Shown here one piece after another: positions 1 through 10,207 of a DNA stretch of 64,000 nt (positions are counted from its first letter, which is position 1; the number at the start of each line of letters is the position of its first letter). Source of the DNA: Maniola hyperantus (lineage: Eukaryota; Arthropoda; Insecta; Lepidoptera; Nymphalidae). Location of the stretch: NCBI RefSeq assembly GCF_902806685.2, contig NC_048562.1:6276249-6340248 (forward strand), in the 5' to 3' direction. The notes under the pieces are model-generated. The model ran no database searches. It saw nothing but the letters and a program-made list of their open reading frames with translations, and was not told the origin of the DNA. A program made the translations under genes and the position numbers.

Positions 1-124
1 GTTGCACTATTTTCGTACCCTACTCCTAGCACAAGCCTGACGCCTGACGCTTAGTTGGAGAGGAAAGGGGAATATTAGACATTTAACATGGTTAATATTC
101 TTTAAAAAAAAAAAAAAAAAAAAA
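1..124 (+). repeat. SINE-1 copy, 3' part with A tail
   Basis: The block matches the bodies at 14955-15060 and 35140-35225 (CTACTCCTAGCACAAGC, then TTAGTTGGAGAGGAA) and ends in an A run at about 104-124. The tRNA-like head lies beyond the window edge. A short internal doubling of CCTGACG distinguishes this copy. Confidence 0.75.
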
Positions 125-235
125 TTGGTAGGTAGGTCTTAAAGCACAAGTAAAGGAATAAATCCGTAAACTGGGTTTTCGTGGTTACATCACAATAAAA
201 TATTTTCAAAGTAAGATAACGAAGTCGCAGCTAGT
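125..235 (-). repeat. Family C fragment plus Helitron-like tail
   Basis: Bases 125-205 resemble, in reverse, the inner part of family C (compare 21205-21300). Bases 219-235 read ACGAAGTCGCAGCTAGT, the usual 3' end of a family A or B element on the plus strand. Confidence 0.55.
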
Positions 236-275
236 ATTAGTATAGAAGTATGGATCCGATTATACCCCGTAGGGT

Positions 276-393
276 TATAGTCGACGCATATTAAACTGAG
301 TCGTCGAGTTATCTGTCTGTTTCCCTACGACATGTAAGTGCGAGCGAAACAGACAGATAACTCGACGACTCAGTTTAAAATGCGTCGACTATA
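276..393. repeat. Near-perfect foldback element
   Basis: Arms at 276-323 and 346-393 are reverse complements at 47 of 48 positions around a 22-base loop. The hairpin interrupts the exon-fragment duplication: the matching stretch in the second copy (after 960) lacks it, so it inserted after or during the duplication. It looks like a foldback/MITE insertion. Confidence 0.8.
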
Positions 394-408
394 GTATTAA
401 ATACTCAC

Positions 409-695
409 AGAATGAAATTCCTCTTGCTCAGACACATCTAAATATAACGGTTGACTAGACTCTCTCTTATTCCTATCTTCTTTTATGGCACTTGCACCTT
501 TATTCCTATCAGCGTTAAGGTTCAAATTGTCTTACAGGCGACGACGTTATAGGAGGTGTGTCCAGTAAAGTCAGTTTTGCAACTATCTTCCTTCTCACTG
601 TAGAGTGAGATTGTTGCTAGCAACATCCGGGGGAACATTTAACGAGTCGCTTAAAATTTGACTGTCAGCCGTTCAGAAGTTCTCCGTGAAGTATA
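409..695 (-). pseudogene. Decayed partial copy of the 981-1773 exon
   Basis: This stretch repeats the 3' part of the neighbouring minus-strand exon (981-1249) including its splice donor. It carries small insertions relative to that exon: extra bases near 528-550 and a roughly 14-base insertion near 605-620. These break the reading frame. The match stops at GAAGTATA, where a family A element begins. Both copies start directly after a CTAGT Helitron-type end (231-235 and 938-942). It is best read as a non-functional exon duplicate. Confidence 0.8.
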
Positions 696-942
696 GACCT
701 TATTATAAATGCGAAAGTGTGTTTGTTTGTTGGTTTGTTGGTTAGTTAGCTTGTTGGTCTGTTGGTTTGTCTTTCCATCACGTCTCAATGGTGCAACAGA
801 TTGACGTGATTTTTTGCTTGGGTATAAATAAAGACCTGGAGAGTGACATTGGCTACTTTTTATCCCAGAAAATTAAAGATTTCCCACGGGATTTTTAAAA
901 AAGCCTAATTCCACGCGGACTAAGTCGCGATTATAAACTAGT
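696..942 (+). mobile_element. Family A Helitron-like element
   Basis: It starts with ATTATAAATGCGAAAGTGTG, passes through GGTTTGTTGG-type short repeats and ends with CCACGCGGACTAAGTCGCG then CTAGT. The CGCG..CGCG hairpin before a CTAG end is the Helitron 3' signature; no transposase is present, so it is non-autonomous. It separates the two copies of the exon fragment. Confidence 0.7.
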
Positions 943-980
943 ATTAGTATAGAAGTATGGATTGGTGTTTAAAAACTCAC

Positions 981-1773
981 AGAATGGAATTCCTCTTGCT
1001 CCGACACATCTAAATATAACGGTTGACTAGACTCTCTCTTATTCCTATCTTCTTTTATGGCACTTGCACCTTTATTCCTATCATTGTTAAGGTTCAAATT
1101 CTCTACAGGCATCGACGTTATAGGGTGTGTGTCCAGTAAAGTCAGTTTTGCTACTATCTTCCTTCTCACTCTAGCGACATCCGGGGGAACATTTAACGAG
1201 TCACTTAAAATTTGACTGTCAGGGGTTGTGAAGTTCTCCGTGAAGTATAAATTATTCTTCGATGTATTCCGTTGTGGAGAATAAAACTCATATCCATTCG
1301 TGACTCTCTCATCCTCTATACTAGATAAGCTTAAATCCTTTTCTTCTTCGATTTTTGGGATTTTCTTCGGTACAACATCTGGAAAATTATCATCTGGACT
1401 TCCTAAGCCTTTTAACGGGTGATCGGTTGTCAACGTTAACGTAGAACTTAATCTGGGTGGAGAGATACCTATGGTTAGATTTTTCGGTCTGTTATCCGGT
1501 GCATTTAGCGCTAGTTTTGACATTCGTGTTATTAGACTGTCGTTTAAGTCTGATTTTTTTAAATTTAGAATTTCTGGTTCGGATAGTCTTAAGACGTTTG
1601 GGTTTTGGAGTCTTAAGACCTCAGTTTCACGATCGTCTGAATCGGATAGGATGGATATGGGGGTATCTTGGGTTGACTGCAAGGATTCTGAGCCCGTGTC
1701 CATCTTCTCATCCGAGGATGGAGAGCTGAGGAGGTCCTCCTCACTGATCGGAAGTCGCGGGGTTTGGAAGCTG
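981..1773 (-). CDS. Internal exon of an unrecognised Ser/Asp-rich protein
   Basis: On the minus strand an open frame runs from an acceptor (T-rich tract then TTGCAG at 1779-1774) to a donor (TCT|GTGAGT at 981/980). One base completes an upstream codon at 1773 and the exon ends in phase 0. It encodes about 264 residues with no stop. An internal Met lies at 1703, but the frame stays open back to the acceptor, so this is probably not a first exon. The sequence is rich in Ser, Asp, Leu and Pro with acidic clusters such as SDSDDRE and IEEEKD, suggesting a disordered, phosphorylatable region; no domain is recognised. The 3' remainder of the gene lies off the left edge. Upstream exons should lie above 1800 on the minus strand but none could be supported. 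Confidence 0.7.
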
Positions 1774-1943
1774 CTGCAACAAAAAAAAGTATTTTGGTGC
1801 TGAAAAACATTTTTAGGGTCCCTTACCCAAAAGGCTCCAACAGGACCCTATTATTACTAAGCCTCCGCTGTTCATTAGTCTGTCCATCAGTCTATCTATC
1901 AGTGGGTTGTATCTCGTGAACCATAAAAGGTAGAGACCTGAAT

Positions 1944-2154
1944 CTAAAATATATAAAAGGTAAAAGTGACTGACTGATCTATCAACTCAGCTCAAACTAC
2001 TGGACAGATCGGGCTGAAATTTGGCATGCAGATAGCTATTATGACATAGACATCCGCTAAGAAAGGTTGTTTGAAAATTCAACCCCTAACGGGGTTAAAT
2101 AAGGGTTTGAAATTTGTGTAGTCCACGCGGACGAAGTCGCGAGCATAAGCTAGT
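1944..2154 (+). mobile_element. Family B Helitron-like element
   Basis: Runs from AAAAGGTAAAAGTGACTGACTG through the TTTGGCATGCAGATAGCTATT core to the CCACGCGGACGAAGTCGCG hairpin and CTAGT end. It is non-coding and lies upstream of the minus-strand exon at 981-1773. Confidence 0.7.
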
Positions 2155-4787
2155 TATTACATAATGTGTATTTCTATTGCCACTATAACCTGTTAAACTG
2201 TTCAAAATTACCACCTGGAAATTAAAAAAAAACTAAAAAAGTGTTATTTTGTGTGCAATGGTACAGATCCCTTCCTGTGCGAGTGCAACTTGCACTTGAC
2301 TGATTTTTACTCCATTACCAGTTAGCCTTTGACTGCAATCTCACCAGGTAGTAAATGATGATGCAGTTTAAGATGGAAACAGGCTAACTTGGAAGGAGTA
2401 TGGCAGTTTTATTACACTCACAGCTATGCCTTATCGGTAGTCATTTATTTTTGTGCATTTCAACAAAATAAGTTTATTATTTAAGTAATGAACAGATTAC
2501 AAACAAACAAAACAACATTTTGGTATTTAAATTTTCCATACTTACTATAGATGACTAACCAACACTGATTAATTAACTGACTGGAAAATAACTGCCTATT
2601 TTCGTTAATTTCCTCAAAACATTTTAAAATGACGTCAAAATTATAACAATGGCAAAAATAAAACCTTCAATATACCTAATGAAAACTATAAATTGAAAGA
2701 GGTACCGTTAGTTTAAAGTGTAATTATTATACTTAACAATACAAATTATTGTTTAAAAAAGAGGGTGGGAAGAAAAATCTATAAAATTTAAAACGTCGTA
2801 GTTTCGAATCTTGTCTCACATAATTTGCTTACATTGCAATGTATTACTTAAAAGCTTTGTAGACAGCACCTTTGCACTAATTTGCTGACTTTGAATATTA
2901 AAATAATTGCTAAAATATGTAAACAAAATATCGACAGCATTAGCAATCAACATTCAACTTACTTCATTTGTGTTCACTTAACTATCTACAACTTACACTA
3001 ATTCACATTAAACAGTTACACTGAACACAAAATTTACATTAAAATAAATTACATGCACTTAAAAATACAGCTCTCTAAAATAATTTTGTAGTAAAATCGC
3101 ACAGTAGAATTTCACTCCCTAGGTATTCGATATTTGATTTTTTTGGACTGACGGAAATGCAAAATGACATAAATAAACTCTACCATAGACTCTAAATACC
3201 TAGCACTGCGTTCAAAATTAGACTCAGGACTAAGGACTTTTCCTCGAAACACTTTGTCTATGGAGACTTGACAAAGAGTCTTCATTATTTATATTTTAGC
3301 ACTATGAAAATTTAAAATGACATCGTTGGACATTTTGCAGTTTTGCAGACATTCGATTAGGTTTTATAGGGACTTTAAATAATTATAGTTAATTCAAAAA
3401 TTTTCAGCGCAACAAAATATAAAATCAAATAGAAAACAGCAGGGATGGTAATTATTATAGGTAGGTACCTACCTAACTACTCTGACTACTTATAGGGATA
3501 ACTTTTCCGAGAAATTGAAGTTGATAAAGGTAAACATTTAGAACAATGGTCACCTTCTAAGAATTTACATTTCAATCGAATACAGTTGGAATTGCAAATC
3601 TTTTTTTCATTATTTACCTATTGAACATTTCAAAGATCATACGTTTTATCAATCAGTCCTAGTTTTAAAAAGAAGATGTAAAAATGTAAGTAGGTAGAGC
3701 TAGAGTAGCTTTCCGTGAGCGAGACCAATAATTTAATCTATGCTTTCCGTTCAATATTTGTGACACTGACTAAAGGAAAATATGGACAGAACTAACTAGG
3801 TACCTTAATAGATTAAAGTTAATATTTAAGAATTCTTTGTTTGTATGGGTTTATTTCTTTATAGGTTCATGTTCCCACATATCTTCTAAATCTATATATA
3901 TATACTACTATATATACTAATAAGTAAAATTTAAATACCTGTCTTTAATTCGAAAATAACTAATTAAGCTCATATAGTCATTTGAACTGTACCATAACTG
4001 AATCACACGTTTTAAAATTTTTATCTGTCTGTATGTATGTTGTCTGTTTAAACGGGCTAATCGAAGGCACGGCTGAATCTATTTTGACGACACTTTCACA
4101 GATAAGTAGGGGATTAACCAAGGAGTAACATAGGCTACTTTTTAACCAACTTTCAAATAGGAGGAGTTGTGTTTTTCTACCTAAGTAACTACAACGAAAT
4201 CTTCGAGATTTCTGAACTGATTGAGCTAGTTATTTTGAAATTACAGACATACACTTCAATTTTATTTATCAGTATAATATAGATTTAATTTATATTTTTT
4301 TTACTTGAAGCCTAATTACGTACCCTGCAGCGAATTCATCGTTAGATCAACAAAGTGGAACTCAAAAAGGATTCAACATTTTCCAAATTATGTTTCATTT
4401 CTTCTCTGTACCACTTCTATATATAAACTTAAATATGATATATACTAAACTATAATATTTCACTCTATAAAATAAAATAAAATATATATCTATATATTTG
4501 ATAAAAATACTAGTATATCTATATATTTGATAAACTGACCGCTTTATTTTCTAACTAAAACTAAATTTCTCAGGTAAAAAGTATAAACGTGGAAAGACAG
4601 TTGTTATTAAAACAAAATGAGGAAATCCTTAAAAACTGACATAATATTTTAGTTCTTTCCCATCGATTTCCAATAATGTTTTCAAAATAATGTGGTATAT
4701 TTCTAGGCAGCCATAATCGAATATTTTTCAGTGGGGCGTTGATTTCCGTCAAAGTAACGTGTTAATTGGGTAAAAATAATAACCAAA
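2155..4787. other. AT-rich spacer without a supported gene
   Basis: Bases 2250-2310 resemble a degraded family C end and 2325-2415 a fragment also seen at 11262-11350. Bases 4020-4260 look like an old repeat with CTGTCTGTATGTATGT. Short AT-repeat stretches occur near 3895-3920 and 4480-4540. The rest shows no coding signal. The 5' regions of the two divergent flanking genes should lie here. Confidence 0.6.
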
Positions 4788-7700
4788 ATGCAGCTCTGTT
4801 ATATATTATTTTCACTCTTCTTTACTATTTCTTCATCAATCGCGGAGGATGTGAGTTGTAAGTATTTTTAATTATATTTTTAACTATTTCTTAGAACCAC
4901 TTTCATGAAGCAGAAAAGTTTAGTAGTTATTTTTTTGTTTTCTCGCTAGCACTACAAGCAACACTAGTAGTAAAGTGGCCAATTCAAAATGAAAAAAATC
5001 TTTAAATTAAACTCAAATGACAGTTCTAAATAATATATGGATATTCCTTTCATTATGCTCTTTGTGGGAAATAATAGATTTAGATAGCATAGTTTAGAGA
5101 TTGTGTATCAAATATGCCACAGTGTCTAAAATTTAAATTGTGGAATTCTGTGGAATGCACAATTTTTTTTAATTTATACTTTCAATTTAAATTATTTTTG
5201 CTTGTTTGTGACTTTCGTCAATTTCACAGATCAAGCGTGCGTAGATAAATACTCCAGAAAAGGCTACCAGCCATGGCAAGAATGGTCCGACCATTACACT
5301 TGTCATCGATACAGATGTGAAATTCGCGATGGAAAATATTTTATTGCGGCTGTCGGGTAAATTGCATAAATATTTCTTTTTGTTTTTCATATACTTTTTA
5401 AGTATATGAAAAACAACCTATTAATGAAAATTTACAAATAAGTCAGCCAATTTTGATAATACTACGAGTGCTTTATAAACTATGAATTTCTTAGTATTAG
5501 TGCACTTACTGATGATCAAAATTATTTTATCACTTTTCAATCAATTAAAAATTAGTATTGTATTTCTAGCTGCCGGAAACCAAAAATTCCAGAAAATGCT
5601 CTGGAATGTCACGAGTATATAGAGGATGAGAATGTCGGTATGTATGGTTTAGAAAAAAATTCTATGAAATGAAATAAATAGAATGAAGACTATTACAGTC
5701 TTCTTGTCCTGACTTCTCGCAGAAACGCGTAAGCGTTGTCCTATGACCAGTGAATAAGATATATTTACAAAACTATAATTATTTATGTGTACTACAAAAT
5801 AACGCGATTAGTGGAAACTAAACTTAATTCACTTTGTTTGTGATATTACATTTAGTTGATAGAATTCGAGTGTCAAAACACTCCATTGTCAAAGTAAAAT
5901 GGACTTAAATACTTTATATTAAAGCTCAAATTCATTTACACATCTACAGTTAGCGCTCCACGCTAAATTCTTGTGAATATAAAATTACTGGTACTGAAAT
6001 TTTGACATTAAACCAAAGACAGTTAAGTCCATTTTATTGTGGTCGTTGTTACGTATTATTTGGCGTACTACGTATGTACATAGTCAAGTCACTTTTATTC
6101 TGGTCATATTTTTTCGAATTCGAAATCTTTTTTCGAATTCGAAAAGCGAATTCTTTCAACGTTTTCGTGAGATATAAAATGTCACACAAAATACACGGAA
6201 CGTCTCAAGTGAAAAAAAAGGTTACAGATTTAATTATGTTGTTATACCAATTCAGAGTTTCCAACGTGTTGTGCCCGTCTAAGATGTGTGGTGGAAATGA
6301 ACGGCGAACGAATCGTACAAACTAGAGGACAGCCTGGGGAACTATTTCCAGACAAGTAAGGATATTAAGTAAATATCTCTTACCTTTAAAACTACCCTCT
6401 ATTTGGTATACATTATTGGGCATGGTTTGATGTAATAGCACCTCAACAGAGTAATATAGACAGAGTAATATAGGTATTTCTATTTCAAAATTTTCAAATC
6501 TAAAATCTGAAATAACTTGTCGCACTGAAGTCTTACCATCGCCATCGTCGATAAACAGATTTTACTAAGAAGAGCCAGAACCATTTCTCGTCTCAGTCAC
6601 CAATTGTTTTTGGCGATTTTCAGCACAGAGATAACTTGCATCCTGAAGACAGACATGAGATACATTTATCCCGGAAAATGATGGAGTTCTTAGGAGATTT
6701 TCAAAAAAACCTAAACCATTGTGTGCATCAGATAGTCTATTCGTCTATTCATTTGAGTGACAGATATTACCGCACAGCTCAAACAGCTGGGTCAGAAACT
6801 TTTTTGCATGTAGGGTCTCTCTGTAACGTATACCCTCACTAGGAAAGGAGAATTCCGCCTGAATGAAAACGAGACAGTTCAGCTTGTTGAAATAGGATTT
6901 ACCTTCAATAAATTTTGATGACTTCCCTGGTGCAGTTGCTAGCACTGTGGTCCTATAAGTTGGAGGTCCCAGGTTCAACTTCCAGCAGGGACAATTTAGG
7001 AATTTATAAATTCTAAATTGCTTCTAGTTTGGTCTGAGTGTAGGTACAGCCGCGGCTAGTTACCACTCTACTGGCAAAGCCGTGCCGCCAATCGTTCTGG
7101 TATGATGCTGTGTAAAGCTCCATAATGGGTATACAATAATTGTCATACCCCTCCCAAGTCAGCCCGCTACCATCTTAGGCTGAAATCTATAGAGCGCACT
7201 TTGACTTTGCTCAGTCTTAAGACACTGTTAAAACGAGACGGCATTATACAGCTGACATAAATTTATCTCATTTTAACAGTGTCTTAAGTCTGAGCAAAGT
7301 CAAAGTACGCTCTATAGACCTCAGCTTTATACTGTATCATCACATACCACCTGGTGAGATTGCAGTCAAGGCAATGTAATACAAATAAAGTTTGCATTTA
7401 ACTCTCCCTTACTACTCTCAATCTCATACTATTGTAGACCATGGAAAGGCCAACAGAACGAGCCCAACCCAGCAGTAGTAGGAATGCAGGGGATCCCGCC
7501 GAACACCGTCAGTGGAGAGCCTCAGACGCAGTCAGCACCCGGCATCTTCAACAGCAGAGGCGCAGGCAAGCCAAGTAATTATTAGACGTTGGTAGGGTGG
7601 AATCACTTTGACATTTAACTAGTTTTTTTTATTCATTATAGGCGCACGCTTGACCACGATCACACCTGATGGGAAGTGATGATGTGGGCTAAGATGGGAC

Positions 7701-8970
7701 GCGTTTGCCTAGAAGGTGCCTATTCACTCTTGTTTTAAAGATACCCGGATTATAATTGGCAGGAAACAGATTTTTTTATTTAGATTTAGCTACTTGACGC
7801 AGCTTCGCACGGGTAACTTATTACAATTATCATAAGGATTTCTAATTTTTTGGAAATTAAATACAGCTTATGTTATTGAAGAATAATGTAACTTTCTACT
7901 AGTGACATTTTTGACTACTAGTGAGAATTTTCAAAATCGGTTCAGTAGTTCCAGAGATAATCCCCTACAAACAAACTTACAAACTTTACGTCTTTAACTT
8001 ACTGCAGATTCCTATATTAACAGTTCCTATGAGGTTTCAATTTTATACCAATAATATTCCAATCCAATGGGATTTAAAAAAACATGAATCCACGCAGACG
8101 AAGTCACGGGCATCATCTAGTCGTAGTATTCAAACTGCAGCAGAGTACAAATACATGGCTGCATTTCTGCATTTTAGAGCCAAGCCTTTCATCAAAGCGT
8201 ACAAGGAATGAGACTACTTTGTTACGATATTAGTACATAACAATTGACTTTTGGACCAGCCTTTTTAGCTTTCAGTCCGCTTCTTACAACGTGACTATAC
8301 TATTTCTAAACTAAACTAAAAATAAATAAATCAGTTAATTTACAATCCAGTACCTACTATCCTTTTCCGCAGGGAAAAATATGAAAGGAATAGCAATATC
8401 TAAGACTTGTTATTGTAGTTTAGTTTAGAAATTCTATACAAAAGCCACAAGGATATACTAAAACTATCATGGGTCATTCTTTTTGCTCATAATTTTACTT
8501 ACCGCCCGTTTCTATATACAATTTATCTGCAATCTGTCGATAAGTTACTTAACATAGTATTTGTCAAGAAATATAAAGTTGTTGATGAAATGATGGCGTT
8601 GCCAAGTAATTTGTCGAAAGATTACAAATAGATTGAATATAGGAATTGACGGTTATTTTATTTACTTTAACCAGTTTAAATAAACCGTCAATTTCATTAA
8701 TAGCGAACGATATTCCCGACAGCGGATGGCAACGATATTAGCGGACGTCGCTACGTCGATCCCTATCCTAGCCAGCAACTGCAAGATTCACCCAGAAAGA
8801 AGCGATCTACTATCTACCCCTTGTTCGATCGTAGTTCCATCCGTGAGACACGCACTTACCCTCATCATATTAAAGTCAATGGCTATTCACCTGAAAGATA
8901 CACATCATATTTCCCTTATACTGTGAAAGCTGCATCTCATCCTAAATTGCATATTATGAATATGTCCTAA
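4788..8970 (+). CDS. Secreted single-domain von Willebrand factor type C (SVWC) protein
   Basis: Exons joined by phase: 4788-4857, 5230-5356, 5570-5637, 6256-6355, 7438-7574 and 8723-8970; all introns are GT-AG and the total is 750 nt (249 aa). Residues 1-19 are a signal peptide (hydrophobic LCYILFSLFFTISSSIA). The SVWC domain spans about residues 24-110 with eight cysteines at 27, 48, 53, 67, 79, 93, 94 and 99, including the family's YxCxxYxC-like (YTCHRYRC), VGC and PTCC motifs. The tail is Pro/Gln/Gly-rich and then basic, with RKKR at 192-195, a furin-type site. SVWC proteins are small secreted arthropod proteins; some (Vago) respond to infection or nutrition. A specific role here is not shown. 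Exons 1-4 are strongly supported. Exons 5-6 rest on phase and composition. Intron readthrough after exon 4 gives a stop at 6357-6359 (122 aa), and after exon 5 a stop at 7583-7585 (170 aa). Confidence 0.82.
6925..7400. repeat. tRNA-like SINE remnant with nested palindrome
   Basis: Bases 6930-6995 hold a tRNA-like head (box B-like CAGGTTCAACTTCC) and 7020-7180 a body that recurs in part at 56110-56200. A hairpin at about 7180-7325 has long arms: CTATAGAGCG..CTTTGACTTTGCTC on the left and their complement on the right. Related palindromes occur at 20867-20975 and 61425-61530. All lie in intron 4 of the SVWC gene. Confidence 0.6.
7625..8125. repeat. Old repeats in intron 5 of the SVWC gene
   Basis: Bases 7640-7770 (GCACGCTTGACCACGATCAC region) resemble 45885-45990. 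Bases 7780-8122 end in CACGCAGACGAAGTCACGG..CATCATCTAGT, a degraded Helitron-like 3' end. The 96-codon open frame from 7921 is made mainly of this repeat. Confidence 0.5.
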
Positions 8971-10188
8971 AAACGCATAAAAAATTATAAAAAATATTTA
9001 AATTAAAGAGAAAAGTTAAAAAGGGAATACAGAAAACGGCTAAAGTAGCTGATGCCTGTAATGAGTTCATTTTAATGAAATTAAATGATTATTATTAGCA
9101 GTGTTCCGTCTAATTTTTTTCTTTAGTTTGGGGAGCTCAGTAACTAATTATTTTCAAATGTTTATTATCAATGCATTTTTATGTAAGTTTGTAGCTTTTA
9201 TTTATTGTTGCTTTATTTACTTATTTGATTGTGTAATAAATGTTGTTTTTCAATAGTTTTTGTTTTGTTTCTAGTAATAAATTGTTACAGAAGTAACCAT
9301 AGGAAAAAGTTAGGAAGGTTATAATAATTTTCGGTACACAATTAACTATTAAATAACTACTGTAGTGATATGGATTATTTACAAAGAATTTGCAAGTACT
9401 ACTAGGTGTATTCCTATGTCGATGATTATTTATCATTCAGCCAAGGATTATTTAGGTATTATATTTTATTATATTTTCTTTATCGAGTGGACAATTTAGA
9501 AAATAGTATCTAATTCATTTTTAGTTACTAAAAGCAATAGTTTAAGAGTTTTAGTAACTCATGCCTTGTCTCAAGTATAAAGTAATTAAAATTAAATTTG
9601 AATTCATTTTTATCGCACTTATCGATCGAATAAAATTTTTGTAAATTAAAATTGAACGCATCCTAATCTTGTTTTACTTAAGTCTCTGATATCCGTCAAA
9701 TGAAGTGAAACGAAATGTCAATCAAACGTCAAAGTTTTTGTGTATGAATTTCTCTTAGAATTTTTTTTCAATTTAAGGAACAATTAGTGAAATTAAACTT
9801 CTAAAACAGACATTCTTATAACAGTTTGGACTTTGAAATGCCGTCTCATAAATTATAACAGTATACAGACCTGATACGGTCATAAAACAAAACTTATTGT
9901 AAAGTGATTTTTAACTTGTTTTATCTTTAAAAAATGGTTTTACCATGATTCTTAGGGAAGTAGTCACTATCTTACGTTGTTCAGCACTCGCTGTGAGACT
10001 TAAACCAACTTTGACGACTGCCTACTAACTATTGTCAAATATGGATTAAATAAGTCAATATTTACCTCATTAAAGATCTCCACAAAAAATGGTCTTGTGT
10101 CGCTTGAGATCGTTTATTCACCTGTGAGGGGTCACCCAATGCTGCATTTCCCGGTGCGGGGTCTGAATTCAATCAACAACATTTATTT
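8971..10188. other. Spacer between the SVWC gene and Atf-2
   Basis: It holds the presumed 3' UTR of the SVWC gene; an AATAAA signal is at 9235-9240. No exon or repeat family was recognised. The Atf-2 promoter and 5' UTR should lie in its right half. Confidence 0.55.
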
Positions 10189-10200
10189 ATGAAGTGGTAA
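10189..10200 (+). promoter_or_regulatory. Minimal upstream ORF before Atf-2
   Basis: ATG AAG TGG TAA encodes three residues and a stop, ending 7 bases before the Atf-2 start. It matters only if transcription starts upstream of 10189, which the sequence does not prove. Confidence 0.4.
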
Positions 10201-10207
10201 AAGCGTT

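Noticed and set aside
4570..4752. Minus-strand frame just upstream of the SVWC start
   Set aside because: It begins at TTG rather than ATG, has no splice support and overlaps the likely SVWC promoter.
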